Of a DNA stretch of 64,000 bases, positions 28,827 to 37,614 are shown piece after piece. The notes under the pieces were generated by a model, which was not told the DNA's origin, did no database searches, and saw nothing but the letters and a program-made list of their open reading frames with translations. Origin of the DNA: Pseudomonas caspiana (lineage in GTDB: Bacteria > Pseudomonadota > Gammaproteobacteria > Pseudomonadales > Pseudomonadaceae); contig NZ_LOHF01000001.1 of NCBI RefSeq assembly GCF_002158995.1, positions 1-64,000 on the forward strand, in the 5' to 3' direction. The position numbers were made by a program, and so were the translations under genes. Numbering within the stretch: the stretch's first letter is position 1; every line of letters starts with the position of its first letter.

Positions 28827-29111
28827 GGAAGTTCTCTAATCAATTTATACAGGGCGGTATGCCACTGACAAAATCGACGTAATAGAGATTTTAATAACCA
28901 GTCAATCCAGGTTGTTTAAAACAAGACGTTTCCTACAAGTCTGTTTTATAGAGAAAGTTCCTACTAACTTATTGGAAGCAGATTTCAGAATCGGAAGGAC
29001 GGGGAACTGCCTGGTGACGAACAGTAGCGCCGCGCAAGAAACATGACACTGGACTTTCGGCCGCCTACTGGCGTTTGATTCGTCTACGTTTTCCTGAAAA
29101 GAGCACCTGCA

Positions 29112-29489
29112 ATGATCGATCACCTTGACCACTTGGTCTTGACGGCCGTAGATGGCGAAGCCACCAAGGATTTCTACGTCCGGGTGCTGGGCATGAAACT
29201 GGAAACCTTTGGCGCGGGACGCATGGCGTTCAAGTTCGGTGAGCAGAAGATCAATCTGCATATTCGTGGCGCGGAGTTCGAGCCCAAGGCACATGTGCCG
29301 GTGCCTGGCGCGCTGGATCTGTGTTTTATCGCATCGATACCGCTGGATCAGGTGATCCAGCGTTTACAGGAGGCCAACTGGCCGATCATTGAAGGGCCAG
29401 TCATGCGCACAGGGGCGACCGGCCCGATTCGTTCGGTTTATGTGCGCGACCCGGACCTGAACCTGATCGAGATTTCTGAGCGGATATAG
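29112..29489 (+). CDS. VOC (glyoxalase-fold) family protein
   Basis: A 125-residue single vicinal-oxygen-chelate domain. Metal-type residues are His in IDHLDHLVLTA, His in INLHIRGAEF and Glu in LNLIEISERI. The TGPIRSVYVRDPDLNLIE end is common to virulence-protein/fosfomycin-like VOC enzymes, so dioxygenase-, isomerase- or thiol-transfer-type chemistry is possible. Substrate unknown. GAAAAGAGCACC precedes the ATG. Convergent with the GFA gene. Confidence 0.88.
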   Translation: MIDHLDHLVLTAVDGEATKDFYVRVLGMKLETFGAGRMAFKFGEQKINLHIRGAEFEPKAHVPVPGALDLCFIASIPLDQVIQRLQEANWPIIEGPVMRTGATGPIRSVYVRDPDLNLIEISERI

Positions 29490-29541
29490 CAATTTTCAGG
29501 GGCACTGGCGAAAACGACGGGTCCGCATAAGTCAGGGCGGC

Positions 29542-30024
29542 TTAGCGGACCAAGCCCAGTCGCTCATGCCATTCGGCAATCGACTCCTGCGGGTAACCTT
29601 CGAACTGCTTGTCGCCCTCATGTACGTGAACCTCAACCCAGGAGGCTTTGGAGTCCAGCAGCAGGTGGGTGTTCTCCGGCGGTGATGGCAGTGGCGTATC
29701 GATGGCTGACGCAAAAGGGTGAATCAACTCCGGCCACTCGGGGCTGAACAGCCAGAGACCGCTGCCGCACAACTTACAGAAATGCCGCTCGGCGCTGCTG
29801 ATACGGACCTTGTGGTCTTCGCGGATTTTTGCGTGGTAAATCGAAATGTTCTCGCGGCCTTTGACCTTCAGGCTTTGCGCGTCACCGCTCAGGTTGATCG
29901 AGTAACCGCCTCCGCCTTGGGTCTTGCGGCAGATCGAGCAATAGCAGCGTTGATAAGGGTAGGGATGAGCACTGTTCAGGCTGAACTCGACTTCGCCGCA
30001 ATGGCAGGAACCTTCCAGATGCAT
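29542..30024 (-). CDS. GFA family protein (glutathione-dependent formaldehyde-activating-like)
   Basis: A 160-residue zinc protein of the GFA/CENP-V superfamily. The cysteine ligands are GSCHCGEVEF (residues 5-14), CYCSICRKTQGGG (about 28-40) and HFCKLCGSGLW (about 82-92), filling the usual two zinc sites. The family includes S-hydroxymethylglutathione-forming proteins, but most members have no proven activity. A weak hairpin (GGTCCGC...GCGGACC, 29520-29551) covers the end of the gene and may terminate it. Confidence 0.87.
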   Translation of the reverse strand: MHLEGSCHCGEVEFSLNSAHPYPYQRCYCSICRKTQGGGGYSINLSGDAQSLKVKGRENISIYHAKIREDHKVRISSAERHFCKLCGSGLWLFSPEWPELIHPFASAIDTPLPSPPENTHLLLDSKASWVEVHVHEGDKQFEGYPQESIAEWHERLGLVR

Positions 30025-30051
30025 GATTTGTTCTCCTTTCAGGTCTTCAGA

Positions 30052-30078
30052 ACGCCTGGAATAGCCGGGCGTTTTTTT
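30052..30078 (+). terminator. Orphan rho-independent terminator on the plus strand
   Basis: ACGCCTGG and CCGGGCGT (one G-T pair) enclose loop AATAG, then seven T. It starts 28 bp after the first codon of the minus-strand GFA gene and 209 bp before the chemoreceptor start. No plus-strand gene ends here. Confidence 0.75.
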
Positions 30079-30193
30079 GGCTCTGTCTCAGGTCTAGACA
30101 AGGTTATGGGCACTTTGCACAAAGCGTTCGTCGGACACCCACGCTTGAAAGGTGAGCAACCGGAAATATTTGCTGAGTTAGCGGGTACCTGCC

Positions 30194-30220
30194 TCAAGAA
30201 CCCGGTTCGGCAGTCGATAG
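30194..30220 (+). promoter_or_regulatory. FliA (sigma-28)-type promoter of the chemoreceptor gene
   Basis: TCAA, exactly 15 bases, then GTCGATAG matches the flagellar consensus TAAA-N15-GCCGATAA in spacing and most positions. It lies 67 bp before the chemoreceptor start. Confidence 0.6.
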
Positions 30221-30286
30221 TTGATGTTGTCCTACAACTTTTTGCTGTTCAGCTTGATCCTCCTGCCAATAAAAAGAGCTTTCCTC

Positions 30287-31912
30287 ATGAACCTACGCAA
30301 TTTGACTATCGCCCGCCGAGCCGGTCTTGGCTTTACGCTCATATCCCTACTGGTCGCCTTGCTGGGCTGGTTCGCCATGGTTCAGATGTCAGCGATTCGT
30401 GAGAGTGAAGTTGCGGTTGAAACGAACTGGCTGCCCAGCATGCGTGTGGTCGGCGACATCCGCGAAAACATGCTGCGTATCCGTACTATTTCACTACGGA
30501 TGGCCCTGGACCCTGATCCAAACAACATCGCGACCTACCGCAGCCAGCTCGACGTCCGTAATCAGGACCTGAACAAAAAGCTCGAGCTCTTTGCTTCGTT
30601 CGTGGACACCCCTGAGGAGAAAGCACTCAGCGACCAGTTCCGGGCAACATTGGGTGAGTATCAGAAGGCGCTCGATAAATCATTCTTGATCGCCGCGCAG
30701 AACGATCGTGAGGCCTTGAACAAGTTACTGCTGGTGGACATGAAAACCATCGTTGATGGCTCCGGCAAGCAATTGGCTGATCTGGGTGAGTTCTACGCCC
30801 AGCGCGTTGACGCAGAAGGCAAGGCTGCCGAAGAGCAGTACGACAAGTCGCGCAACATCGTGTTCATTTTCGTGGTGCTTGCTGGCTTGGGCACCATCGC
30901 CCTGGCCTTGCTGCTGACTCGCAGTATCGTGCGCCCACTGGAAGTCGCCGTAACGGCTGCTGAACACGTGGCCAATGGCGATCTGACTCAACGCATCACG
31001 GTTGATGGCAGCGACGAAGTGACTCGTTTGCTGGTTGCACTGGACAAGATGCAGGTCAACTTGCGCTCGGCCATGCAACACATTGGCAGTTCCGCGACGC
31101 AACTGGCCTCGGCCGCCACCGAGCTGAACTCGGTGACTGAAGACAGCTATCGCGGCTTGCACCAACAGAACGCTGAAATCGATCAGGCCGCTACGGCCAT
31201 CAACGAAATGACCTCGGCGGTGGAAGAAGTCGCGCGCAACGCCGTGTCCACTTCTGATGCGTCGAACCATTCCAATCGCTCGGCTCAGGCTGGGCAGACA
31301 CGAGTCGTCGAAACCGTACAATCGATCCAGACATTGACCACCAACGTCCAGGCCACTTCGGCGCTGGTGCAGAATCTTGCCGACCAGTCGCAGGACATTG
31401 GCAAGGTGCTCGACGTGATCCGCTCTATTGCCGAGCAAACCAACCTGCTGGCGCTCAATGCTGCCATTGAAGCTGCACGGGCCGGTGAGTCGGGTCGTGG
31501 TTTCGCTGTCGTGGCGGATGAGGTTCGCGCGCTGGCACATCGCACCCAACAGTCGACACTGGAAATCGACAAAATGGTCAGTGCCATGCGTAGCGGCTCT
31601 GCCCAGGCACTGGAATCCATGCTGACCAGCAGCGAGCGCGCCAGCGAAACCCTTACCCTGGCGCAGGGTGCGGGTGAGTCGCTGACCGACATCACCTCAT
31701 CCATCAACCAGATTTCCGAACGCAACCTGGTGATTGCCAGCGCTGCCGAGGAGCAGGCGCAGGTCGCCCGGGAAGTGGATCGCAACATCGTCAATATTCG
31801 TGACCTGTCCATGCAGTCGACCCAAGGCGCCAACCAGATCAGTGCTTCAAGCAATGAGCTCTCGCGTCTGGCGGGTGATTTGAATCAGGTCGTGTCGCGC
31901 TTCAAGGTCTGA
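30287..31912 (+). CDS. Methyl-accepting chemotaxis protein
   Basis: A 541-residue chemoreceptor. Helix 1 (about residues 11-32), a periplasmic four-helix-bundle (4HB_MCP) sensor of about 155 residues, helix 2 (about 190-212), HAMP, and a long cytoplasmic coiled coil with the invariant hairpin tip [19 protein letters not shown] (about residues 382-400). The ligand is unknown, though 4HB sensors often bind organic acids or amino acids. It ends [10 protein letters not shown], without the NWETF-type pentapeptide for CheR/CheB tethering. ATG 30287 is used; the open frame runs 22 codons further upstream without a ribosome site. Confidence 0.92.
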   Translation: MNLRNLTIARRAGLGFTLISLLVALLGWFAMVQMSAIRESEVAVETNWLPSMRVVGDIRENMLRIRTISLRMALDPDPNNIATYRSQLDVRNQDLNKKLELFASFVDTPEEKALSDQFRATLGEYQKALDKSFLIAAQNDREALNKLLLVDMKTIVDGSGKQLADLGEFYAQRVDAEGKAAEEQYDKSRNIVFIFVVLAGLGTIALALLLTRSIVRPLEVAVTAAEHVANGDLTQRITVDGSDEVTRLLVALDKMQVNLRSAMQHIGSSATQLASAATELNSVTEDSYRGLHQQNAEIDQAATAINEMTSAVEEVARNAVSTSDASNHSNRSAQAGQTRVVETVQSIQTLTTNVQATSALVQNLADQSQDIGKVLDVIRSIAEQTNLLALNAAIEAARAGESGRGFAVVADEVRALAHRTQQSTLEIDKMVSAMRSGSAQALESMLTSSERASETLTLAQGAGESLTDITSSINQISERNLVIASAAEEQAQVAREVDRNIVNIRDLSMQSTQGANQISASSNELSRLAGDLNQVVSRFKV

Positions 31913-31984
31913 TCCATGCTTGCCGTCGGCGGGTAGCGCCGGGCATGATTCGCCTCTGCTCAATGACAGAGGCGAAACAGCTTC

Positions 31985-33229
31985 ATGGACAATAAGAACA
32001 ATCTTTTCAGCAGTTGGCTTCGTGCCCCCGGTCACCATGAGTGGCTGGCCCGTGAAGGTAATCGACTGCTGACCTTCGCCAAGGCCTCACGGCTGCCCCA
32101 AGGGTTCGGCAATCTTGATGAACGTGGCGTCCTGCCCGAAAACGCTCAAGCCGAAACCATGAACACCGCTCGCATGACCCACAGCTTCGCCATGGCTCAC
32201 ATCCGCGGCATACCCGGCTGCGCCGCATTAGTTGACCACGGCATCGCGTCGCTGGCAGGGCCGCTGCGGGATGCAGAGCATGGCGGCTGGTTCAGTGCGC
32301 CCCTCACTCACCAGAGTAAAACCGACAAACAGGCTTACTTGCATGCCTTCGTCGCGTTGGCGGCCAGCTCGGCTGTCGTTGCCGGGCGGCCCGGTGCGCA
32401 GGCTTTGTTGTCGGATGCCATCGAAGTGATCCAGCGTCGTTTCTGGAGTGAGGAGGAGGGGGCGATGCGAGAGTCCTTCGCTCGCGACTGGACGCATGAG
32501 GAAAGCTATCGCGGTGCCAACAGCAACATGCACAGCACCGAGGCCTTTCTTGCATTGGCCGATGTGACCGGCGACGCTCAGTGGCTGGATCGGGCCTTGC
32601 GGATTGTCGAGCGGGTAATTCACGGTCACGCGGCTGCCAATGAGCATCAGGTGATCGAGCACTTCAGCCTCTCGTGGCAGCCTCTGCCGGAGTACAACCA
32701 CGACAATCGTGCCGATGGATTCCGTCCCTACGGCACCACCCCGGGGCATGCCTTCGAATGGGCGCGTTTGTTGTTGCATCTGGAGGCGTCGCGTCAGCGC
32801 TTGAAGTTGCCAACCCCGTCGTGGCTGCTCTCGGACGCACGTCAGTTGTTCGCCAATGCATGTCGTGACGCCTGGAATGTCGACGGTCTGCCGGGCATTG
32901 TCTACACCTTGGACTGGCAGAAGCAGCCGGTGGTGCGTCACCGCTTGCATTGGGTCCATTGCGAGGCGGCCGCCGCTGCGGCCGCGTTGTTGCAGCGAAC
33001 GGACGAAAAGCAGTATGAGGACTGGTATCGCCGCTTCTGGGAGTTCAACGAAACGTTATTCATTGATCGCGAACTGGGCAGCTGGCATCACGAACTCAGC
33101 CCGCTCAACCAGCCAAGTGCGGATATATGGGGAGGCAAGCCGGACCTCTATCACGCCTATCAGGCGACGTTGCTGCCGGTATTGCCGCTGGCACCGAGTC
33201 TGGCGAGTGCGTTGGCGGGGATGGGTTGA
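31985..33229 (+). CDS. AGE-family epimerase/isomerase, mannose isomerase-like
   Basis: A 414-residue (alpha/alpha)6-barrel protein of the N-acylglucosamine 2-epimerase superfamily. It resembles YihS and bacterial mannose isomerases, which interconvert mannose, fructose and glucose. Typical segments are NTARMTHSFAMAHIRG (about residues 60-75), RGANSNMHSTEAFLALA, WQPLPEYNHDNRADGFRPYG and HRLHWVHCEA, which carry the catalytic His/Arg set. No sugar transporter is adjacent, so its in vivo role is uncertain. A perfect repeat and then xthA follow convergently. Confidence 0.87.
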   Translation: MDNKNNLFSSWLRAPGHHEWLAREGNRLLTFAKASRLPQGFGNLDERGVLPENAQAETMNTARMTHSFAMAHIRGIPGCAALVDHGIASLAGPLRDAEHGGWFSAPLTHQSKTDKQAYLHAFVALAASSAVVAGRPGAQALLSDAIEVIQRRFWSEEEGAMRESFARDWTHEESYRGANSNMHSTEAFLALADVTGDAQWLDRALRIVERVIHGHAAANEHQVIEHFSLSWQPLPEYNHDNRADGFRPYGTTPGHAFEWARLLLHLEASRQRLKLPTPSWLLSDARQLFANACRDAWNVDGLPGIVYTLDWQKQPVVRHRLHWVHCEAAAAAAALLQRTDEKQYEDWYRRFWEFNETLFIDRELGSWHHELSPLNQPSADIWGGKPDLYHAYQATLLPVLPLAPSLASALAGMG

Positions 33230-33292
33230 GTCAATGCGGTCTCACGTAAGGCAATGATTCCCCGGGGGACTCTATGTTCGGCCGCAAGCCGA

Positions 33293-33384
33293 CGTGGGAC
33301 CGGCTTTAGCCGGGAAGGCTTCATGACTGAGGACGGAAATGCAGCGACTGTACCGGACCATTCCCGGCTAAAGCCGGTCCCACG
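33293..33384. repeat. Long perfect inverted repeat, GGGACCGGCTTTAGCCGGG type
   Basis: Perfect 24-bp arms at 33293-33316 and 33361-33384, 44 bp apart, between convergent genes. Same family as 25552-25650. Confidence 0.92.
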
Positions 33385-33431
33385 ACAGTGAGTCCTTCGG
33401 GAGTGCCGCTCGCCGCCTTCTCGATCCCACA

Positions 33432-34220
33432 CTAATCCCCCATCTCCAACTCTACCCACGTCGGTGCATGGTCGCTGGGATGTGGCTCGTTGCGCGGCCA
33501 GTGATCCACCCCGGCGCGTTCAAGCCGGGCGCTGGTTTCTGCGTTAAGCAGCAGATGATCGATTCGCAGTCCGGAATTGGTTTCCCAGTGCTTGCGAAAG
33601 TAATCCCAGAACGTATAAATCGGCTCGTCCGGAAAGCAGGTGCGCAGGGCATCGGTCCAGCCCTGATCCAGCAGGCGCTGAAAGCACTCGCGACTCTCAG
33701 GTTGCAGCAATGCATCCTTGAGCCATGACCGCGTGTTGTAGATATCCTCGTCCGTCGGCACCACGTTGTAGTCGCCAGCCAATACCACCGGATGTCCACT
33801 CGCGTACAGCGATTCAGCGTGCTCGATGAGTTTTTCGAACCAGGCCAGTTTGTAATCGAACTTCGGGCCAGGCTGAGGATTGCCATTGGGCAAGTACAGA
33901 CAGCCGACGATCACGCCATGGGCTGCTGCTTCGATGTAGCGACTCTGGCTGTCCTGTTCAAAGTCGGGCAGGCCGCGACGAATTTCCAGCGGCTCCATGC
34001 CCTTGGCCAGAATCGCCACACCGTTCCACGAAGGTTGTCCCTGCCAGATGGCGCCGTAGCCCGCGTCACGTATTTCATCGATGGGGAAGGCCAAGTCGGC
34101 AGCTTTCAATTCCTGCAGGCAAACCACGTCCGGACTTTCGCGGCGCAACCAGTCCAGCAGGATTGGCAGGCGGCTGCGAATGCCATTGATGTTAAACGTG
34201 GCAATTTTGATTGTGCTCAC
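33432..34220 (-). CDS. xthA: Exodeoxyribonuclease III
   Basis: A 262-residue AP endonuclease/3'-5' exonuclease of the EEP fold for base-excision repair. Motifs: IATFNINGIRSR, CLQELKA with metal-binding Glu37, GDYNVVPTD (catalytic Asp/Asn), DYFRKHWETNSGLRIDHLL and the closing PSDHAPTWVE with the catalytic His. Length and order match family 1 exonuclease III. Pseudomonads often have two exonuclease III-like genes, so the symbol is a family-level call. Confidence 0.9.
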   Translation of the reverse strand: MSTIKIATFNINGIRSRLPILLDWLRRESPDVVCLQELKAADLAFPIDEIRDAGYGAIWQGQPSWNGVAILAKGMEPLEIRRGLPDFEQDSQSRYIEAAAHGVIVGCLYLPNGNPQPGPKFDYKLAWFEKLIEHAESLYASGHPVVLAGDYNVVPTDEDIYNTRSWLKDALLQPESRECFQRLLDQGWTDALRTCFPDEPIYTFWDYFRKHWETNSGLRIDHLLLNAETSARLERAGVDHWPRNEPHPSDHAPTWVELEMGD

Positions 34221-34294
34221 GGTGGTCCTCTCAAAGACGCGGTGATTAGCTGTTTGAGAGGTCGCAGCGCGATAGATTCAATGGGTAACGGCAG

Positions 34295-35383
34295 TCAGTG
34301 CGAAGTCGCGCCCTTATCGGTCAGCCGGATGATCTGTCGAGCGAAGAACGCGCCCGTAAGGATCACGCCGATCAGCCGCAAGGTCTGCATAGCCAGCACG
34401 AAGCCCACGTCTGAGTGGGTGTCGATGGCGATGATCGCCATGGCGTCCAGACCGCCAGGACTTGTGGCCAGGTAGACCGAGAGATAGTCCTTGTCCAGCA
34501 TGGCAGCAATCAACCAGGCTGAAAGCGCGCAGAGCACAATCAGCAGCATTGAGCCAAGAATCATCGCCGGCATGCGACGCCAGACGTATTTGATGGTGGG
34601 ACGGTCGAAGCGCAGACCCACGTAGCTGCCCATCGCGCCATAGGCCAGCGTCAGCATCCAGGAGGGCAGCGTAATCTGCAAAAGGCCGCTTAGCTGTAGA
34701 GCGCCGCCGATCAGCAGTGGCCCCATCAAGGCACCCGCAGGGATTTTGCTGGCGAGGATGATGCCGACTCCGATCACCGCAAGGCTCAAGGCAAAGTTCA
34801 GCAGATTTGCGCCTTCCAGCTCGACGTCTGCGCTATGGGCTTCGGTGCCGCCGCCCTCCACGCCGATCAGACGACTGACCACTGCACCGACCATCACGAC
34901 GCAAACTACCCGCACATACTGCATGGTGGCGACGACCCGCGAGTCGGCGCCGTAATCTTCCGACATGGCAACCATGGCCGATGCTGCACCCGGTGAAGTG
35001 CCCCAGGCGGCGGTGCTGCCCGCGATCCCGGCGTAACGCACCAGGCACAAACCGACTCCAGCGCTGAGCGTCACCGTGAGTGCCGTGGCAAACAGCATGA
35101 CGTGCCAGGAATGCAGCGCCGTGACCAGAACTGCCATGGTCATCGAGTGGGCGATCAGCACGCCGACCGTGCCCTGGCTCAGGCGAAACAGATTTTTGTG
35201 CAGGCGAATATTCGCGCCCATCACCCCAAAGCAGATAGCGACCAGCATAGGGCCCAGAAACAATGCGGCCGGCATCTGCCAGTATTTGAGAAGTTGGCCA
35301 GCAGCACCTGCGACCAGAATCAGGGCTGCCCATTGAGCGGGTTTAGGCAAGGTGTGCAGCGAAAAGCCAGAGGCGCGTGACAA
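34295..35383 (-). CDS. AbrB/AmoA-type inner-membrane protein
   Basis: A 362-residue membrane protein with about ten predicted helices arranged as two repeats, each with a conserved Gly/Pro-rich loop (WGTSPGAASAMVAMSEDYGADSRVV at about residues 144-168; ATSPGGLDAMAIIAIDTHSDVGFV near 311). Databases often call it an AbrB transcriptional regulator or ammonia monooxygenase, but nothing here binds DNA or oxidises ammonia; a transporter is more likely. Divergent from a LysR gene that probably regulates it; 118 bp lies between the starts. Confidence 0.85.
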   Translation of the reverse strand: MSRASGFSLHTLPKPAQWAALILVAGAAGQLLKYWQMPAALFLGPMLVAICFGVMGANIRLHKNLFRLSQGTVGVLIAHSMTMAVLVTALHSWHVMLFATALTVTLSAGVGLCLVRYAGIAGSTAAWGTSPGAASAMVAMSEDYGADSRVVATMQYVRVVCVVMVGAVVSRLIGVEGGGTEAHSADVELEGANLLNFALSLAVIGVGIILASKIPAGALMGPLLIGGALQLSGLLQITLPSWMLTLAYGAMGSYVGLRFDRPTIKYVWRRMPAMILGSMLLIVLCALSAWLIAAMLDKDYLSVYLATSPGGLDAMAIIAIDTHSDVGFVLAMQTLRLIGVILTGAFFARQIIRLTDKGATSH

Positions 35384-35501
35384 GAGGGTGGGCTCCGCGA
35401 GGCGAGCGAGACAGGACGCTCGTACGGCAAGAGTATCGACACTTCAATCGATCAAGTCTATTTTCTAATAGTCATGAATTGATAACTTTGGTTGATGGAT
35501 T

Positions 35502-36404
35502 ATGGATCTTCGCGATCTTGCCTATTTCGAAACGATTGCCGAGTTGGGCCATTTGGGCCGGGCTGCGCAAAAACTCAATCGCAGCCAGCCTGCGCTGACC
35601 AAAAGCATCCAGCGGCTGGAGGAGTCATTTGGCACCCGGTTGTTCCAGCGCGATGGCCGACGGATCAAGCTGACCCCGGTAGGCGAGTTGCTGCAGGCTC
35701 GGGGTAAGGTTCTACAACAGAGCATCGCTCAGACCCAGCGCGAGGTGCGGGATTTCGCCAGCGGTGCGGTGGGCAATATCCGTCTTGGATGTGCGGCCAC
35801 CATGGCTGAGTACCTGCTGCCGAAATTGACCTCGGCACTGTTGCAGCGTGCCCCGGACGTGACGTTGAAGATGGTCATCGGTCAGGACGACCTGTTGCGT
35901 GAATCTCTGCGTTCCGGGCAACTGGACATGATTATTTGTGCGCTGATCACCGATGACGAGCAGTTCGAGAGTTTTCCGATTCTCAAGGACGAAGCGGTGG
36001 TGATTGCCAGCAAGGATCATCCCATCTTCAAAAGCCGATACCACATGGCTGATCTTTGCGCCTATCGCTGGGTGCTACCGCCATCGGGTGTTTCATCCCG
36101 CAAATGGCTGGATCAGGCGTTCAGTGCCCAGCAGCTCCCATTGCCCGTGGTTCAGATCGAAGCCAATTCGATTCCTTTGTTGCCCGGTTTGATCGAGCGC
36201 ACCAGCCTGTTGAGTTTCACAGCCCGGGAGACCCTCGAGTTTGGCAACAACATGCAACACTTGCGTGAAGTGGTCGTAAAGGAAACGACGATGAAGCGCA
36301 CCATTGGCTGCACGGTCCGTAAAGGCGGCTACCTGTCGCCTGTGGCGCAAGCCATGGTGCAGATGCTGCGCGACAGCAGCGGAGAATTTTTGAGCTGGAG
36401 CTGA
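35502..36404 (+). CDS. LysR-family regulator
   Basis: A 300-residue LysR-type regulator: winged helix at residues 1-60 (LAYFETIAELGHLGRAAQKLNRSQPALTKSIQRLE) and a periplasmic-binding-like effector domain (GAVGNIRLGCAATMAEYLLP onward). It is divergent from the AbrB-type membrane protein gene and presumably controls it. The effector is unknown. Confidence 0.9.
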   Translation: MDLRDLAYFETIAELGHLGRAAQKLNRSQPALTKSIQRLEESFGTRLFQRDGRRIKLTPVGELLQARGKVLQQSIAQTQREVRDFASGAVGNIRLGCAATMAEYLLPKLTSALLQRAPDVTLKMVIGQDDLLRESLRSGQLDMIICALITDDEQFESFPILKDEAVVIASKDHPIFKSRYHMADLCAYRWVLPPSGVSSRKWLDQAFSAQQLPLPVVQIEANSIPLLPGLIERTSLLSFTARETLEFGNNMQHLREVVVKETTMKRTIGCTVRKGGYLSPVAQAMVQMLRDSSGEFLSWS

Positions 36405-36501
36405 CGTCGGTAGCTCCATTTTCCTACGGGCTGGGTTAGCCTGTGGCCATGCAAACGTAATAGCAGCGTTGGCACAGGGAAATGTTCAGGAGAAACGATA
36501 G

Positions 36502-36732
36502 ATGCAGACACTTTCACCGCTCGACGCGCAGGTAGCTCCATTGCACTTTTTTGCGTGTATTGACCACCATTTTGGTGGTGATCAGTCGCCGTTGAATGAC
36601 GCCGATGCTGATGAGGACACTGATCCGGAAGGTTATCTCGATCTCGATGTACTGGGCCTGGACGAGTTCAGTGACTCGGACAAGCTTGATCCGATTTTCA
36701 GCAGCGATGTGGGTTCTTCATCGGTGAATTGA
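36502..36732 (+). CDS. Small acidic hypothetical protein
   Basis: A 76-residue protein with a strong ribosome site (AGGAGAAACGATAG before the ATG). It is extremely acidic: about 17 Asp and several Glu against one Lys and no Arg, most of them in DADADEDTDPEGYLDLD and DEFSDSDKLD. No signal peptide or known motif. It might bind metal or a basic partner, but no function can be read. Real rather than spurious because of the ribosome site and biased composition. Confidence 0.6.
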   Translation: MQTLSPLDAQVAPLHFFACIDHHFGGDQSPLNDADADEDTDPEGYLDLDVLGLDEFSDSDKLDPIFSSDVGSSSVN

Positions 36733-36793
36733 GTGTTGCTGGCTGAAGCGGTCTTCATCCTGTGAGATTCCAGGTTGGCCTGCAGCTGAATAA

Positions 36794-36891
36794 CGACGTG
36801 GGACCGGCTTTAGCCGGGAAGAGGCCAGTACATTCAGTACATCTTTATCGTCATAAAGGCCGCATTCCCGGCTAAAGCCGGTCCCACGTCG
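36794..36891. repeat. Long perfect inverted repeat, GGGACCGGCTTTAGCCGGG type
   Basis: Perfect 27-bp arms at 36794-36820 and 36865-36891 between convergent genes. Third copy of the family at 25552 and 33293. Confidence 0.92.
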
Positions 36892-36932
36892 GTTTGCGGG
36901 CAAACCTGGAATCTCCCCCCATCAAAGCGCGT

Positions 36933-37457
36933 TTAGTTCCCGAGACCCGGCGCATTCCGCGCCAGATACAGCGACAACGCCTCAACCGCCAGTTCCACTG
37001 TCGAACTGGAGCCCGCCCATGTGCACGCCAGCATCAGGTTCCTGGGCAGGGCAAAGTCCTCCACCAGATAACCGTGCTCGTCGTAGCCATCCAGGTCGTG
37101 GGGCACCAGATCACGAAGTGACTCCACCGGTTCGAAATAAACCCAGACCGGTTTGTTCATCGCGATAGCCATACCGACTTCAAACGCCGTACCGGAATCC
37201 GGCTCAAGACCGCGAAACACATTGAGGTTGGCCAGCACTGCCGTGCTGCGCTGGATCATGGCGATATTCATCGAGCAGATCAGTTGCGCGGTTTCCCGAG
37301 CCGAGAGCCCGCCAGGCACTTCGTTGTCGAACGGATACAGGCCTTCAAGCCCATGGGCAGTGCACAAGGCCTTGAGGTATTGGCCGTGCTCTATGGCATC
37401 TGCGCGAAATACATCAAAACCCGCCAGATAAACCTGCGGTGCTGTGTTGATCTGCAT
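36933..37457 (-). CDS. Nucleoside 2-deoxyribosyltransferase family protein
   Basis: A 174-residue protein of the NDT family, which exchanges bases on deoxynucleosides or hydrolyses nucleotide N-glycosidic bonds. It begins with the substrate loop VYLAGFDVFR, and the catalytic region EPDSGTAFEVGMAIAMNKPVW (about residues 102-122) contains the active-site Glu. Soluble, single gene. A nucleotide-pool cleaning role is plausible. Confidence 0.86.
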   Translation of the reverse strand: MQINTAPQVYLAGFDVFRADAIEHGQYLKALCTAHGLEGLYPFDNEVPGGLSARETAQLICSMNIAMIQRSTAVLANLNVFRGLEPDSGTAFEVGMAIAMNKPVWVYFEPVESLRDLVPHDLDGYDEHGYLVEDFALPRNLMLACTWAGSSSTVELAVEALSLYLARNAPGLGN

Positions 37458-37614
37458 GATCGATCTCCGGCATGGCAGTTAACGTGTCCGGATTCTAGCG
37501 CTTCACACATTGCGATACCGCAGACCATTTATCAGGCGATCAATTCAGCGCTGGAATCTGTACGGATAAACAGTATCCTTGCAGGCGTGTCTGGCCTTGT
37601 TGCGTAGCTTTGTT

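Noticed and set aside
34295..35383. Reading the AbrB-named gene as a DNA-binding regulator or ammonia monooxygenase
   Set aside because: The product is an integral membrane protein without a DNA-binding domain or metal-enzyme motif.
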